NCBI GenBank assembly: GCA_016719485.1
Contig: JADJZB010000021.1
Span: 62,001-126,000 of the forward strand
DNA from: Holophagales bacterium
GTDB lineage: Bacteria > Acidobacteriota > Thermoanaerobaculia > UBA5066
Length of the DNA stretch: 64,000 nt
Reading direction: 5' to 3'
Shown here: one piece after another, positions 22,106 through 29,483 of the stretch
Numbering within the stretch: the stretch's first letter is position 1
Layout: every line of letters starts with the position of its first letter
Notes under the pieces: generated by a model
Databases searched by the model: none
Seen by the model: the letters and a program-made list of their open reading frames with translations, nothing else
Told to the model about the DNA's origin: nothing
Program-made: the position numbers and the translations under genes

Positions 22106-24469
22106 CTACGCGATCGCTGCCTGCCTCGCGTCCTTCGCGCGCTTGATCATCGCGAGGATGCCACCGAGCATCATGACGTAGAAGCCGGCCCAGACGAGGG
22201 AGATGAGAGGCTTCGTCGTCACGTCGATGGAGAGGGACTCGGGCGTCGCTGGCTGGACGTCGCCGGCCGGGTCGAGGCCGAGGAGCTCGAGCTCGACGGC
22301 GCCGTCGTTGGGGGAGACGCGGCGGACGCGGACCATCCCCTTGTCGGTTCCGGGGAGGGGCGTGTCGGGGCTTTCCATCCGCTGACCTTCGGGCCCGCCG
22401 AGGGAGACGATGAACTTCGGCGTCACCTCGGCGGTCTTGCCGCCGGCGGTGACCTCGAGCCTCGACCCGATGGTGAAGGTGCCGCCTTCGGCGTGCGAGC
22501 CGTCGGAGGAGAAGTCGACGAACTTCACGTTGACCCCGTTGACGGCCTTCTCCTCGCCCCTGCGCAGGACGGCGACGGACCCCTCCATGCGGGCGGGCGC
22601 GCCCGGCTCGTACGACTGGGGCGAGATGTAGAGGTCGAGGAGGAACGACTTGCGCACGTCGGGGTTGGCCATCAGCTGCCCCGACCTCTCGTTCATGTAG
22701 AGCTTGGGGTACGCCTTCCAGACCGTCTTGCCCTCGGTGACGGTGACCTCCATCGCCTGCTTGGCGCGCCGGTCGGAGAGCTGCGTCCGGTCGAGCTGGT
22801 CCTGGGTCTTCACGACGCCGTCCTCGTTGACGAAGTAGAGGCCGGTGAACGTGAACGTGACGGGGCGCCCGTGGTTCTCGATGACGAGGGGCTGGTTGCG
22901 CCGCAGGGTCACCTGGGTCTTCATCTCGTAGGCGCCGGAGACGAGGATCCCGACGAGCATGATGGACGTGCCGACGTGGGCGAAGTAGCCCCCGGCGCTC
23001 CGGATCGCCTTGCGCTGCACGAAGAGGACGATGATCTCGGCCGAGGACGCGAGGCCGAAGCAGGCCGCGCCGAGGAAGAGGAGGTCGACCGGCTTTCTCA
23101 CGCCGAGGAAGAGGAAGAGGATGACGCCGAGGAGGCCGAAGACCCCCGCCATGGCCACCTTCTTCCCGATCGCAGCCCACGTCTCGCCCCGCCAGGAGAC
23201 GAACGGGACGAGCGCGATGAGGAGCGCCATGATGATGGCGAGGGGTGTGTGGGTGGTGTCGTAGAAGCTCGTCGCCACCTGGGATGCCTTGCCCCCGATG
23301 CGCGTGATGATCGGGGCCGACGTGCCGAGGAGGATGACGAGGCCCGAGGCGGAAAAGAGTGTCACGGAGAGGATGAAGAGAACGGAGCGCGAGAGAAAAG
23401 GCTCTTCCTTCTCCTTACCCGTCGCCGGGTCGATCTCGTTGACGACCGGGATCTCCCTCCAGCGGAAGGCGAGGAGCCCGAGGCCGCCGACGAGGAACGT
23501 CACGATGATCGCGACGAGCCAGCCGGTGATGCCGAGGTCGACGAAGGAGTGGACCGAAAAGTCGGCCAGGACGCCGGAACGCGTGAGGAACGTGCCGTAC
23601 AGGATGCAGCAGAAGGCGAGGATCGCCAGGATGATGTTGATCTTGCGGTGCTTCTCGCGCGCCTTTTGCAGGTACATGCCGTGGACGAGCGCCGTCGTCG
23701 CGAGCCACGGGACGAGGGACGTGTTCTCGACGGGGTCCCAGGCCCAGTACCCGCCCCATCCGAGCGTCTTGTAGGCCCAGTAGCCGCCCATCAGGATCGC
23801 CGTGCCGAGACAGACGAACGTGAAGAGCGCCCACGGCATGGCGCGGACGACCCAGCCGTCCCAGCGCTTCGTCCAGAGCGCCGCGATGGCGAAGGCGAAG
23901 GGGACCGAGAGCGAGGCGAAGCCCGCGAACATGACCGGTGGGTGGATGACCATCCACGGGTCTTGCAGCAGCGGGTTCAGGCCCTGTCCGTCGGGCGGCA
24001 CCTCGGCGAGGAAGCGGAACGGCGACTGCTTGACGAGGATGGCCACGATGCCCAGGAAAGAGAGGACGTAGACCGCCATGACGGGCGGTTCCTGCTCGCG
24101 GGCGGTGCGCAGGACGAAGAAGCCGATGATTGCGCCGAAGAAGAGCCACGTCAGGAACGACCCCTCCTGGCCGGCCCAGAAGGTGGAGAAGAGATAACGG
24201 AACGGAAGGTCCTTCCCCGAGTACGACGTCACGTACGAGAGGCGGAAGTCGTGCACCAGGAGGCGGTACATGAGGAGCGCCGAGGCGAGGAGGATGGAGC
24301 CCGCGAAGGCGGTGTAGAGGCGCCGTCCGAGGGAGATCGCCGCGTCGTACGTCTCGCCCCCCGCCTTCTGGAGGGTCAGGGCGCGGGCGTAGGCGGCCAT
24401 CGTCGCCAGGCCCGAGGCGAGGGCGAACCAGAGGGCGAGGGTGCCGGGGGCGTACCCGAGGCCGCCCAT
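22106..24469 (-). CDS. ccmF: Cytochrome c haem lyase subunit CcmF
   Basis: A 787-residue, ~14-helix protein. The haem-handling tryptophan-rich segment WGGYWAWDPVENTSLVPWL is present, with FLTRSGVLADFSVHSF after it and a large periplasmic domain (residues ~560-750) before the last helix. With CcmE it attaches haem to apocytochrome c. The start overlaps the ccmE stop (ATGA); a longer in-frame start would overlap ccmE. It is the last gene of a ccmABCDEF array. No ccmG, ccmH or ccmI follows. Confidence 0.93.
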   Translation of the reverse strand: MGGLGYAPGTLALWFALASGLATMAAYARALTLQKAGGETYDAAISLGRRLYTAFAGSILLASALLMYRLLVHDFRLSYVTSYSGKDLPFRYLFSTFWAGQEGSFLTWLFFGAIIGFFVLRTAREQEPPVMAVYVLSFLGIVAILVKQSPFRFLAEVPPDGQGLNPLLQDPWMVIHPPVMFAGFASLSVPFAFAIAALWTKRWDGWVVRAMPWALFTFVCLGTAILMGGYWAYKTLGWGGYWAWDPVENTSLVPWLATTALVHGMYLQKAREKHRKINIILAILAFCCILYGTFLTRSGVLADFSVHSFVDLGITGWLVAIIVTFLVGGLGLLAFRWREIPVVNEIDPATGKEKEEPFLSRSVLFILSVTLFSASGLVILLGTSAPIITRIGGKASQVATSFYDTTHTPLAIIMALLIALVPFVSWRGETWAAIGKKVAMAGVFGLLGVILFLFLGVRKPVDLLFLGAACFGLASSAEIIVLFVQRKAIRSAGGYFAHVGTSIMLVGILVSGAYEMKTQVTLRRNQPLVIENHGRPVTFTFTGLYFVNEDGVVKTQDQLDRTQLSDRRAKQAMEVTVTEGKTVWKAYPKLYMNERSGQLMANPDVRKSFLLDLYISPQSYEPGAPARMEGSVAVLRRGEEKAVNGVNVKFVDFSSDGSHAEGGTFTIGSRLEVTAGGKTAEVTPKFIVSLGGPEGQRMESPDTPLPGTDKGMVRVRRVSPNDGAVELELLGLDPAGDVQPATPESLSIDVTTKPLISLVWAGFYVMMLGGILAMIKRAKDARQAAIA

Positions 24470-24876
24470 CAGGTCTTCACCGAGACCTTGGCCCCGTAGT
24501 GCTTCTCCGTCTCCTCGCCCTGGTACTTGGACGGGCACTTCACCAGGAGCTTCTCCGCGTGGAAGCCGTCCTTCTGGTACTTCCCGATCGCGACGATCGA
24601 GACGGCCTCCTCGAAGTTGGCTGGTTTCACGTCGCGGTAGGCCACCGGGAGGACCTTCTTCGTCTCGAGGTCGACGAGGTTGAAGTGGAGCGTCTTGGAG
24701 ACCGTGTCGTAGCGCGAGGAGCCCTTCTCGAGACCGCCCATCACCTGGACGACGCGGACGGACTTCTCCGCCTCGGCGAACGTGACGTACGGTGTCATCG
24801 TCGACGAGAACGTCGTCAGGCCGAGGACGAGGAAGGCGAGGATGAGGGCGGCGCCAGCCCAGTAGGCTTTCTTCAT
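24469..24876 (-). CDS. ccmE: Haem chaperone CcmE, Cys-type (CPSKY)
   Basis: A 135-residue protein: N-terminal anchor (AGAALILAFLVLGLTTF) and an OB-fold periplasmic domain. The haem-binding motif is KCPSKY (114-118), CxxxY in place of the classical HxxxY, so haem would attach to Cys rather than His. This form is known from archaea and sulphate reducers (system I*), which usually lack CcmH. That agrees with the absence of ccmH here. Stop and start overlap with ccmF (ATGA) and ccmD (ATGA). Confidence 0.92.
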   Translation of the reverse strand: MKKAYWAGAALILAFLVLGLTTFSSTMTPYVTFAEAEKSVRVVQVMGGLEKGSSRYDTVSKTLHFNLVDLETKKVLPVAYRDVKPANFEEAVSIVAIGKYQKDGFHAEKLLVKCPSKYQGEETEKHYGAKVSVKT

Positions 24877-25034
24877 GACGGGTCCTCCGGGGTCTGCCGC
24901 GACATCGCGGAGCGGACCTTTCGGTCGAGGTGGACGAGGTAGGCGAAGAGCCCCGCCCAGATGATGATGTTGACGGCGGCGACGTAGAACAGCGCGCCGT
25001 GCGAGACGGCGGCCGTCGGGGCGTCGGGGGTCAT
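24873..25034 (-). CDS. ccmD: CcmD-like small membrane protein
   Basis: A 53-residue protein with one membrane helix (ALFYVAAVNIIIWAGLFAYL) followed by a basic segment (HLDRKVRSAM), the layout of CcmD. CcmD helps release holo-CcmE from the CcmABC complex. It starts within the ccmC stop and ends within the ccmE start (both ATGA). Assigned by topology and position, since CcmD sequences are poorly conserved. Confidence 0.8.
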   Translation of the reverse strand: MTPDAPTAAVSHGALFYVAAVNIIIWAGLFAYLVHLDRKVRSAMSRQTPEDPS

Positions 25035-25717
25035 GCGGCGTGGCCTCCGGCCGCCCTCTCCTCGAGGCGCCGGACGAGCCGGGTCGCCTTGACGTCGAGG
25101 GCGTACATCCAGGCGAAGAGCGCGGTGAACGCGATCATCGAGGTGAAGAAGACGAGCTTGATGTCCGGCGACATCTCCACCTTCCCCCGGGCGTTGATGA
25201 CCGTGTCGGGGTGGAGGGAGGCGTACATGCGCGGGACGGCGAACATCAGGAAGGGAACGGTGGCGAACGCGACGAGGGCGTACGCGGCCGAGAGGGTCGC
25301 GCGGCGCTCGGGCTCCTCGATCGCCTGCCTGAGGCCCAGGTAGGCCCCGTAGACGAGGAGGAGCAGCACGATCGACGTCTGCCGCGGGTCCCAGTTCCAG
25401 TACGAATTCCACATGACCTTGGCGAAGAGAGAGCCCGTCACCGTGGCGAGGACGCAGAAGAGAACCCCGAGGCGTGCGGCCGAGGCCGCCGCGTCGTCGC
25501 TCTCGATCCTCCGGGTCTTCAGGTAGAGACCGGAATGGACGGCGGCGAGAAGAAAGGCCAGGGCGGAGATCCAGGCCGTCGGGACGTGGAAGAAGACGAT
25601 GCGGGAAGACTCGCCCACGAAGCTCTCCGCGGGGTGTGCGTACAGGAAGGCTGCCCAGAGGATGACCGCCATTCCAACGCCCAGGAGAACCTTGCCGAGG
25701 GACCCGAGGACCTTCAT
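25031..25717 (-). CDS. ccmC: Haem transporter/handling protein CcmC
   Basis: A 228-residue, six-helix protein with the WWD domain WNSYWNWDPRQTS and the haem-ligand His segments FFHVPTAW and ASLHPDTV. It presents haem to CcmE. Start MKVLGSLGKVLLG is chosen because a TATCAT box lies 8 nt upstream; an in-frame extension of 27 residues has no support. The 102-bp gap from ccmB holds this promoter and a GATTGG/CCAATC palindrome, so ccmC-F may be transcribed apart from ccmAB. Confidence 0.9.
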   Translation of the reverse strand: MKVLGSLGKVLLGVGMAVILWAAFLYAHPAESFVGESSRIVFFHVPTAWISALAFLLAAVHSGLYLKTRRIESDDAAASAARLGVLFCVLATVTGSLFAKVMWNSYWNWDPRQTSIVLLLLVYGAYLGLRQAIEEPERRATLSAAYALVAFATVPFLMFAVPRMYASLHPDTVINARGKVEMSPDIKLVFFTSMIAFTALFAWMYALDVKATRLVRRLEERAAGGHAA

Positions 25718-25725
25718 CGGTCGCG

Positions 25726-25731
25726 ATGATA
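25726..25731 (-). promoter_or_regulatory. -10 box of ccmC (leaderless type)
   Basis: TATCAT on the minus strand ends 8 nt before the ccmC ATG. Confidence 0.5.
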
Positions 25732-25736
25732 AGTGA

Positions 25737-25750
25737 GATTGGGTCCAATC
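25737..25750. promoter_or_regulatory. Palindrome upstream of ccmC
   Basis: GATTGG and CCAATC are separated by GT, with related GGACC/GGTCC words just beyond (25751-25768). It lies 5 bp upstream of the ccmC -10, a suitable place for a repressor or activator site. Confidence 0.35.
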
Positions 25751-25819
25751 AGGACCAAACGGGGTCCGAATGGAATTCGCGCCCATCGGGCGCTGCATTC
25801 GGGGTCCGAGAGGCCCGGA

Positions 25820-26497
25820 CTACTCGCGCCAGACGGCGTCGAAGAGGAGGAACGAGGCCGTGATCATGATGCCGTCGAAGGCGAAGAGCAGGCGCACGGC
25901 GTCGAGCCCGGCCGCCAGCTCCGGCTCCGTCGCGGCGACGCGCGTCCCGGTGACGGCGGCAACGAGCGGGGGGAGAAGGAGGGGCGTCGCGAGGACGGCG
26001 AAAAGGGCGCCCTTGGCCGCCGTCTTGGCGACGATGGCGGCGATGAAGGTCGAGGCCGAGGCGAGACCGATCGCGCCGAAGACCAGGATCGCCAGGAAGA
26101 GCCCCGGAGCGGCGATGCCGAACGACATCAGGGCGAGGAAAAGGGGAACGACGAGCGCCATCACGATACCGAGGAGCGCGAGGTTCCCGAGGAGCTTTCC
26201 GAGGAAGACGGCCGCGGGGGGGGCCGAGAGGCGAAGGGCCGAGGCGGTCCCGGTCTCCTCTTCGTTCACGAAGGCCCGGGAGAGACCCGTCATCGCCGAA
26301 AAGAAGAGGACGATCCAGAGGAGGACCGAGTTGACGATGGGGCGGTCCTCGAGCGCGAGCCGGGTCGGGCCGACCGCGTAGCCGACGAGGATCAGGACGG
26401 AGAAGGCGAAGAGGAGGAGGGCGTTGAGCGCGACGCGCGTGCGCCACTCGGTTCGGAGGTCCTTCACGAAGACGGCCGCGGCCGCGCGGAGGATCAC
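25820..26497 (-). CDS. ccmB: Haem exporter permease CcmB
   Basis: A 225-residue six-helix protein. It begins FVKDLRTEWRTRVALNALLLFAF and contains FFSAMTGLSRAFVNEEETGT, the conserved CcmB block, then SAPPAAVFLGKLLGN. It forms the membrane part of the CcmAB ABC complex that frees holo-CcmE. GTG start overlaps the ccmA stop (GTGA). Confidence 0.9.
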   Translation of the reverse strand: MILRAAAAVFVKDLRTEWRTRVALNALLLFAFSVLILVGYAVGPTRLALEDRPIVNSVLLWIVLFFSAMTGLSRAFVNEEETGTASALRLSAPPAAVFLGKLLGNLALLGIVMALVVPLFLALMSFGIAAPGLFLAILVFGAIGLASASTFIAAIVAKTAAKGALFAVLATPLLLPPLVAAVTGTRVAATEPELAAGLDAVRLLFAFDGIMITASFLLFDAVWRE

Positions 26498-27117
26498 AGG
26501 TCCACCCTGTCGTCGGCGAGGGCGAGCTCGACCGGGTCGTTCGTGGCGAGGACGACGCTGCCGCGGGCGCGCTGGGCCGCGACGATCGCCTCGACCGCCC
26601 GGTGGCCGGCCTCGTCGAGGTTCGAGCCGGGCTCGTCGAGGAAGAGGACGGAGGGGGATCCGAGGACCGCGTAGGCGAGCTTGACCCGCTGCCGCTGGCC
26701 CGTGGAAAGGAACCGGGTACGGATCGTCCGGAGCCGCTTCGGGTCGAGGCCGACCTCGGCGATCCGGCGTTCGGCCTCCTCCCGTGGAATGGGGCGCCCG
26801 GCGACGCGGGCGAAGAACTCGAGGTTCTCGGACGGCGTGAGCTCGGCGTAGAGAGCGAGGTCGGGGGCGCACCAGCCGATCGAGCCGTTCGCGTCGCGAA
26901 CGGTGATCCTGCCGGCGGAGAGCGATTCGTCCTCGAGCCAGACGCTGCCGGAAGAGGGACGAATCAGGCCGACGAGGGTCTTCACGAGCGTCGTCTTCCC
27001 GGAGCCATTGGCGCCGGCGACGCCGAGGACCCTCCCCGGCGACGTGGCGAAGGAGAGCGGCCCGAAGATCTTCCGGGGCCCGAACGAGCGGCAGAGCTTC
27101 TCCGCGACGAGGCGCAC
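26494..27117 (-). CDS. ccmA: Haem exporter ATPase CcmA
   Basis: A 207-residue ATPase. Walker A is GANGSGKTTLVKTLVGL, the signature FLSTGQRQRVKLAYAVL, and Walker B VLFLDEPGSNLDEAG. The usual H-loop His is replaced (VLATNDPVE), which is unusual. The GTG start is set by a TATCCT box 8 nt upstream; an in-frame 38-residue extension is unsupported and would overlap the divergent gene. First gene of ccmABCDEF. Confidence 0.88.
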   Translation of the reverse strand: MRLVAEKLCRSFGPRKIFGPLSFATSPGRVLGVAGANGSGKTTLVKTLVGLIRPSSGSVWLEDESLSAGRITVRDANGSIGWCAPDLALYAELTPSENLEFFARVAGRPIPREEAERRIAEVGLDPKRLRTIRTRFLSTGQRQRVKLAYAVLGSPSVLFLDEPGSNLDEAGHRAVEAIVAAQRARGSVVLATNDPVELALADDRVDL

Positions 27118-27125
27118 GGCGCCGG

Positions 27126-27131
27126 AGGATA
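27126..27131 (-). promoter_or_regulatory. -10 box of the ccm operon (leaderless type)
   Basis: TATCCT on the minus strand ends 8 nt before the ccmA GTG start. Confidence 0.5.
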
Positions 27132-27172
27132 CAGGGCGGGCGCCCGGGGCGCGTGTCGGAGAGAATCCCCGG

Positions 27173-27856
27173 GTGCGCGGACTGCTCCTCGGCTTTCCCC
27201 TCTTTCTCGTCATCGCCCTCTGGAGATCCACGCTCCGGATCCGGCTCGTGGGGCGCGAGCACCGCGAGGCGATCGAACGCTCCGGGCGGCCCGTTCTCCA
27301 CGCGATCTGGCACCAGAGGATGGTGGCTGGAATCCTCCGGTTCCCGTACCGGGGCGTCGTGACGATGGCTTCACAGAGCCGGGACGGCGACGTGATCGCC
27401 GGGTTCCTCTACTGGTGGGGGTATCGCCCGGTTCGGGGATCGTCCTCGCGCGGCGGGAGCGAGGCGCTCGCAGGGATGGTCGAAGCGCTGCAGGGGACGA
27501 CCCGCTGGGCGGCCCTGACGCCCGACGGGCCGCGCGGGCCGGCCCGCCGGTGCAAGACGGGGGTCCTGCGCCTCGCGGAGGCCCTGGACGCCCCGATCAT
27601 GCCCGTCGGGACCTCGTCGGCGAGGCCGAGGTTCCTCGGGTCGTGGGACCGATACCTCCTCCCGCTGCCCTTCTCGCGCTGCGCGGTCGTCTTCGGCGAG
27701 CCGCTGCGGCGGGCGGAAGGGGAGAGCGACGCGGCGTTCCTGTCGCGGGTCGACACGGCGATCGACGCGATGACCGACGAGGCGGACCGGCTCTGCGGCG
27801 TCGCGGGCGCTCCGCGCGAGCGCGGGCCGCGCCCTCTCGTGGAGGCCGCGCCGTGA
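27173..27856 (+). CDS. DUF374-type lysophospholipid acyltransferase family protein
   Basis: A 227-residue protein with one N-terminal hydrophobic segment (GLLLGFPLFLVIALW). The DUF374 blocks are HAIWHQRMVAGI, MASQSRDGDVIAGFLYWWG, RGSSSRGGSEAL and the hallmark TPDGPRGP. The family belongs to the LPLAT superfamily; lipid A-like or other lipid acylation is assumed. The GTG start has GGAGAG 9 nt upstream. The stop overlaps the start of the PLP-dependent lyase gene (GTGA). It diverges from ccmA. Confidence 0.82.
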   Translation: MRGLLLGFPLFLVIALWRSTLRIRLVGREHREAIERSGRPVLHAIWHQRMVAGILRFPYRGVVTMASQSRDGDVIAGFLYWWGYRPVRGSSSRGGSEALAGMVEALQGTTRWAALTPDGPRGPARRCKTGVLRLAEALDAPIMPVGTSSARPRFLGSWDRYLLPLPFSRCAVVFGEPLRRAEGESDAAFLSRVDTAIDAMTDEADRLCGVAGAPRERGPRPLVEAAP

Positions 27857-28830
27857 GCGCCTCGACGGTGACGCTCGACGACGTGAAGGCCGCGGCGGCG
27901 AGAATCGCCGGCCACGTCCACAGGACGCCGGTCCTGACGTCGACGACGGCCGACGCCCTCGCGGGCGCGAAGCTCTTCTTCAAGGCCGAGACGTTTCAGC
28001 GGGTCGGCGCCTTCAAGGCTCGCGGCGCATTCTCGCGGCTCACGCTGCTGTCGGAGGTCGAACGAACCCGGGGCGTCGTCGCCTTCTCTTCGGGAAACCA
28101 CGCGCAGGCGGTGGCGCTCGCGGCGCGCGACCTCGGCGTCCCCGCAACGATCGTGATGCCCGACGACGCGCCGGCCCTGAAGCTCGCCGCCACGCGCGCT
28201 TACGGCGCCGAGGTCGTCCTCTACGACCGGAGGCGCGAAGACCGCGAGGCGATCGCGCGGCGGCTCGTCCGGGAACGGGGCGTCGTCCTGGTGCCGCCGT
28301 TCGACGACGACGCGATCATCGCCGGCCAGGGAACGGCGGCGCTCGAGCTGCTCGAGGAGGTGACGGACCTCGACGTCGTGGTGGCGCCCTGTGGCGGCGC
28401 CGGCCTGCTCGCGGGAACGGCGATCGCGGCGACCGGCCTGCGGCCGGGTATCCGCGTCCTGGGCGTCGAGCCGGAAGCGGGGGACGACGTGGCCCGGTCA
28501 CTGGGTGAGGGACGGCGGATCGCGATCTCCGTCCCGGAGACGATCGCCGACTGCCTCCAGACGACGCGCGTCGGCGAACGGAACTTCGCGATCCTGCGAG
28601 CGCTCGTAGAAGGCGTCGTGACCGTCAGCGACCTCGAGCTGAGGCAGGCGATGACGTTCCTGTTCTCCCGAATGAAGCTCGTCGTGGAGCCGGGCGGCGC
28701 GGCTGCTGCGGCGGCGCTCTTCGCCCGAAGGGTGCCGGGCGTCGCGGGGCGGCGGGTGGGGGTGATCCTCTCCGGGGGAAACGTCGACCCCGCCCGGTTC
28801 GCCGAGCTCGTCGCCGGGCTTCCCGCCTGA
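27853..28830 (+). CDS. PLP-dependent threonine/serine dehydratase family enzyme
   Basis: A 325-residue fold-type II PLP enzyme. The catalytic Lys is in VGAFKARGAF, the phosphate or substrate loops are SSGNHAQAVAL and CGGAGLLAG, and VSDLELRQAM and LSGGNVD are near the end. There is no ACT regulatory domain, so it is a catabolic-type threonine ammonia-lyase, serine racemase or 3-hydroxyaspartate dehydratase; these cannot be told apart by eye. GTG start overlaps the previous stop. It converges with a barrel-protein gene, with a 3-bp gap. Confidence 0.88.
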   Translation: MSASTVTLDDVKAAAARIAGHVHRTPVLTSTTADALAGAKLFFKAETFQRVGAFKARGAFSRLTLLSEVERTRGVVAFSSGNHAQAVALAARDLGVPATIVMPDDAPALKLAATRAYGAEVVLYDRRREDREAIARRLVRERGVVLVPPFDDDAIIAGQGTAALELLEEVTDLDVVVAPCGGAGLLAGTAIAATGLRPGIRVLGVEPEAGDDVARSLGEGRRIAISVPETIADCLQTTRVGERNFAILRALVEGVVTVSDLELRQAMTFLFSRMKLVVEPGGAAAAAALFARRVPGVAGRRVGVILSGGNVDPARFAELVAGLPA

Positions 28831-28833
28831 GGC

Positions 28834-29424
28834 TCAGCGGAAGAACGTCACCCCGAGGGTGATCGCGAGGTAGCCGGGGAGGACGTCGTAACCCGCCTTC
28901 TCGAGGTCGGTGATGGCGGTCGGCTCGAGGAAGACCCACCGGGCGTCGAGGTGCAGGGCGGTGGACCGCGACGGCCTCACGTCGAACCCGGCCCCGGCGT
29001 GCATTCCGAAAACCGCCTCCGTCGCTTTGCTGGTGGTCGTGTTCCTGCCCGTGGGCGTCGTATCGACGACGTGCAGGCCCGCCCCCGCGAGGAGGAACGG
29101 CTGGACACGGCCACGCGGGAAGAAGAAGAGCTGGCCGGTGCCGGTCACGGGGAGGTCGAGGAGGTCGAGGAGAGGGCCCGAGCCGTCGTCCACGGTCTGG
29201 CGCCGGTAGCCGATCCTCCCCTCGACACCGAGGGAGGCGGTGAGCCTGTAGCGAAGCTGGATGCCTGCGCACAGGGAAGGCCCGTCGGCCGACTTTCCCT
29301 CCGAGACCCCGGCGTGGGCACCGAGGCCGAGGCCCGGATCGGAATACGACTGGGCGGACAGGCGCTGCGGGAACGCCAGCACGGCCAGAACGGCGAGGAC
29401 GGGGAGGAGCGGGATCCCTCTCAA
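28834..29424 (-). CDS. Small outer-membrane beta-barrel protein
   Basis: A 196-residue protein with a signal peptide (LLPVLAVLAVLAFPQRLSAQS) and an eight-strand-like barrel: LGLGAHAGVSEGK, LRYRLTASLGVEGRIGYRR, GQLFFFPRG, QPFLLAGAGLHVV and a terminal LAITLGVTFFR with C-terminal aromatic residues. It fits the OmpA/OmpW-like 8-strand barrels. Function unknown. The start is TTG, supported by a TAACAT box 9 nt upstream. It is divergent from the solenoid-kinase gene. Confidence 0.8.
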   Translation of the reverse strand: MRGIPLLPVLAVLAVLAFPQRLSAQSYSDPGLGLGAHAGVSEGKSADGPSLCAGIQLRYRLTASLGVEGRIGYRRQTVDDGSGPLLDLLDLPVTGTGQLFFFPRGRVQPFLLAGAGLHVVDTTPTGRNTTTSKATEAVFGMHAGAGFDVRPSRSTALHLDARWVFLEPTAITDLEKAGYDVLPGYLAITLGVTFFR

Positions 29425-29433
29425 TCGAGGGGA

Positions 29434-29439
29434 ATGTTA
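29434..29439 (-). promoter_or_regulatory. -10 box of the small barrel gene (leaderless type)
   Basis: TAACAT on the minus strand ends 9 nt before the TTG start. Confidence 0.45.
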
Positions 29440-29469
29440 GCGGGACACGGCAGCCCGCGCCCGATCGTC

Positions 29470-29475
29470 GATAAT
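29470..29475 (+). promoter_or_regulatory. -10 box of the solenoid-kinase gene (leaderless type)
   Basis: GATAAT ends 8 nt before the GTG start; no Shine-Dalgarno is visible. Confidence 0.45.
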
Positions 29476-29483
29476 CCCCGTGC

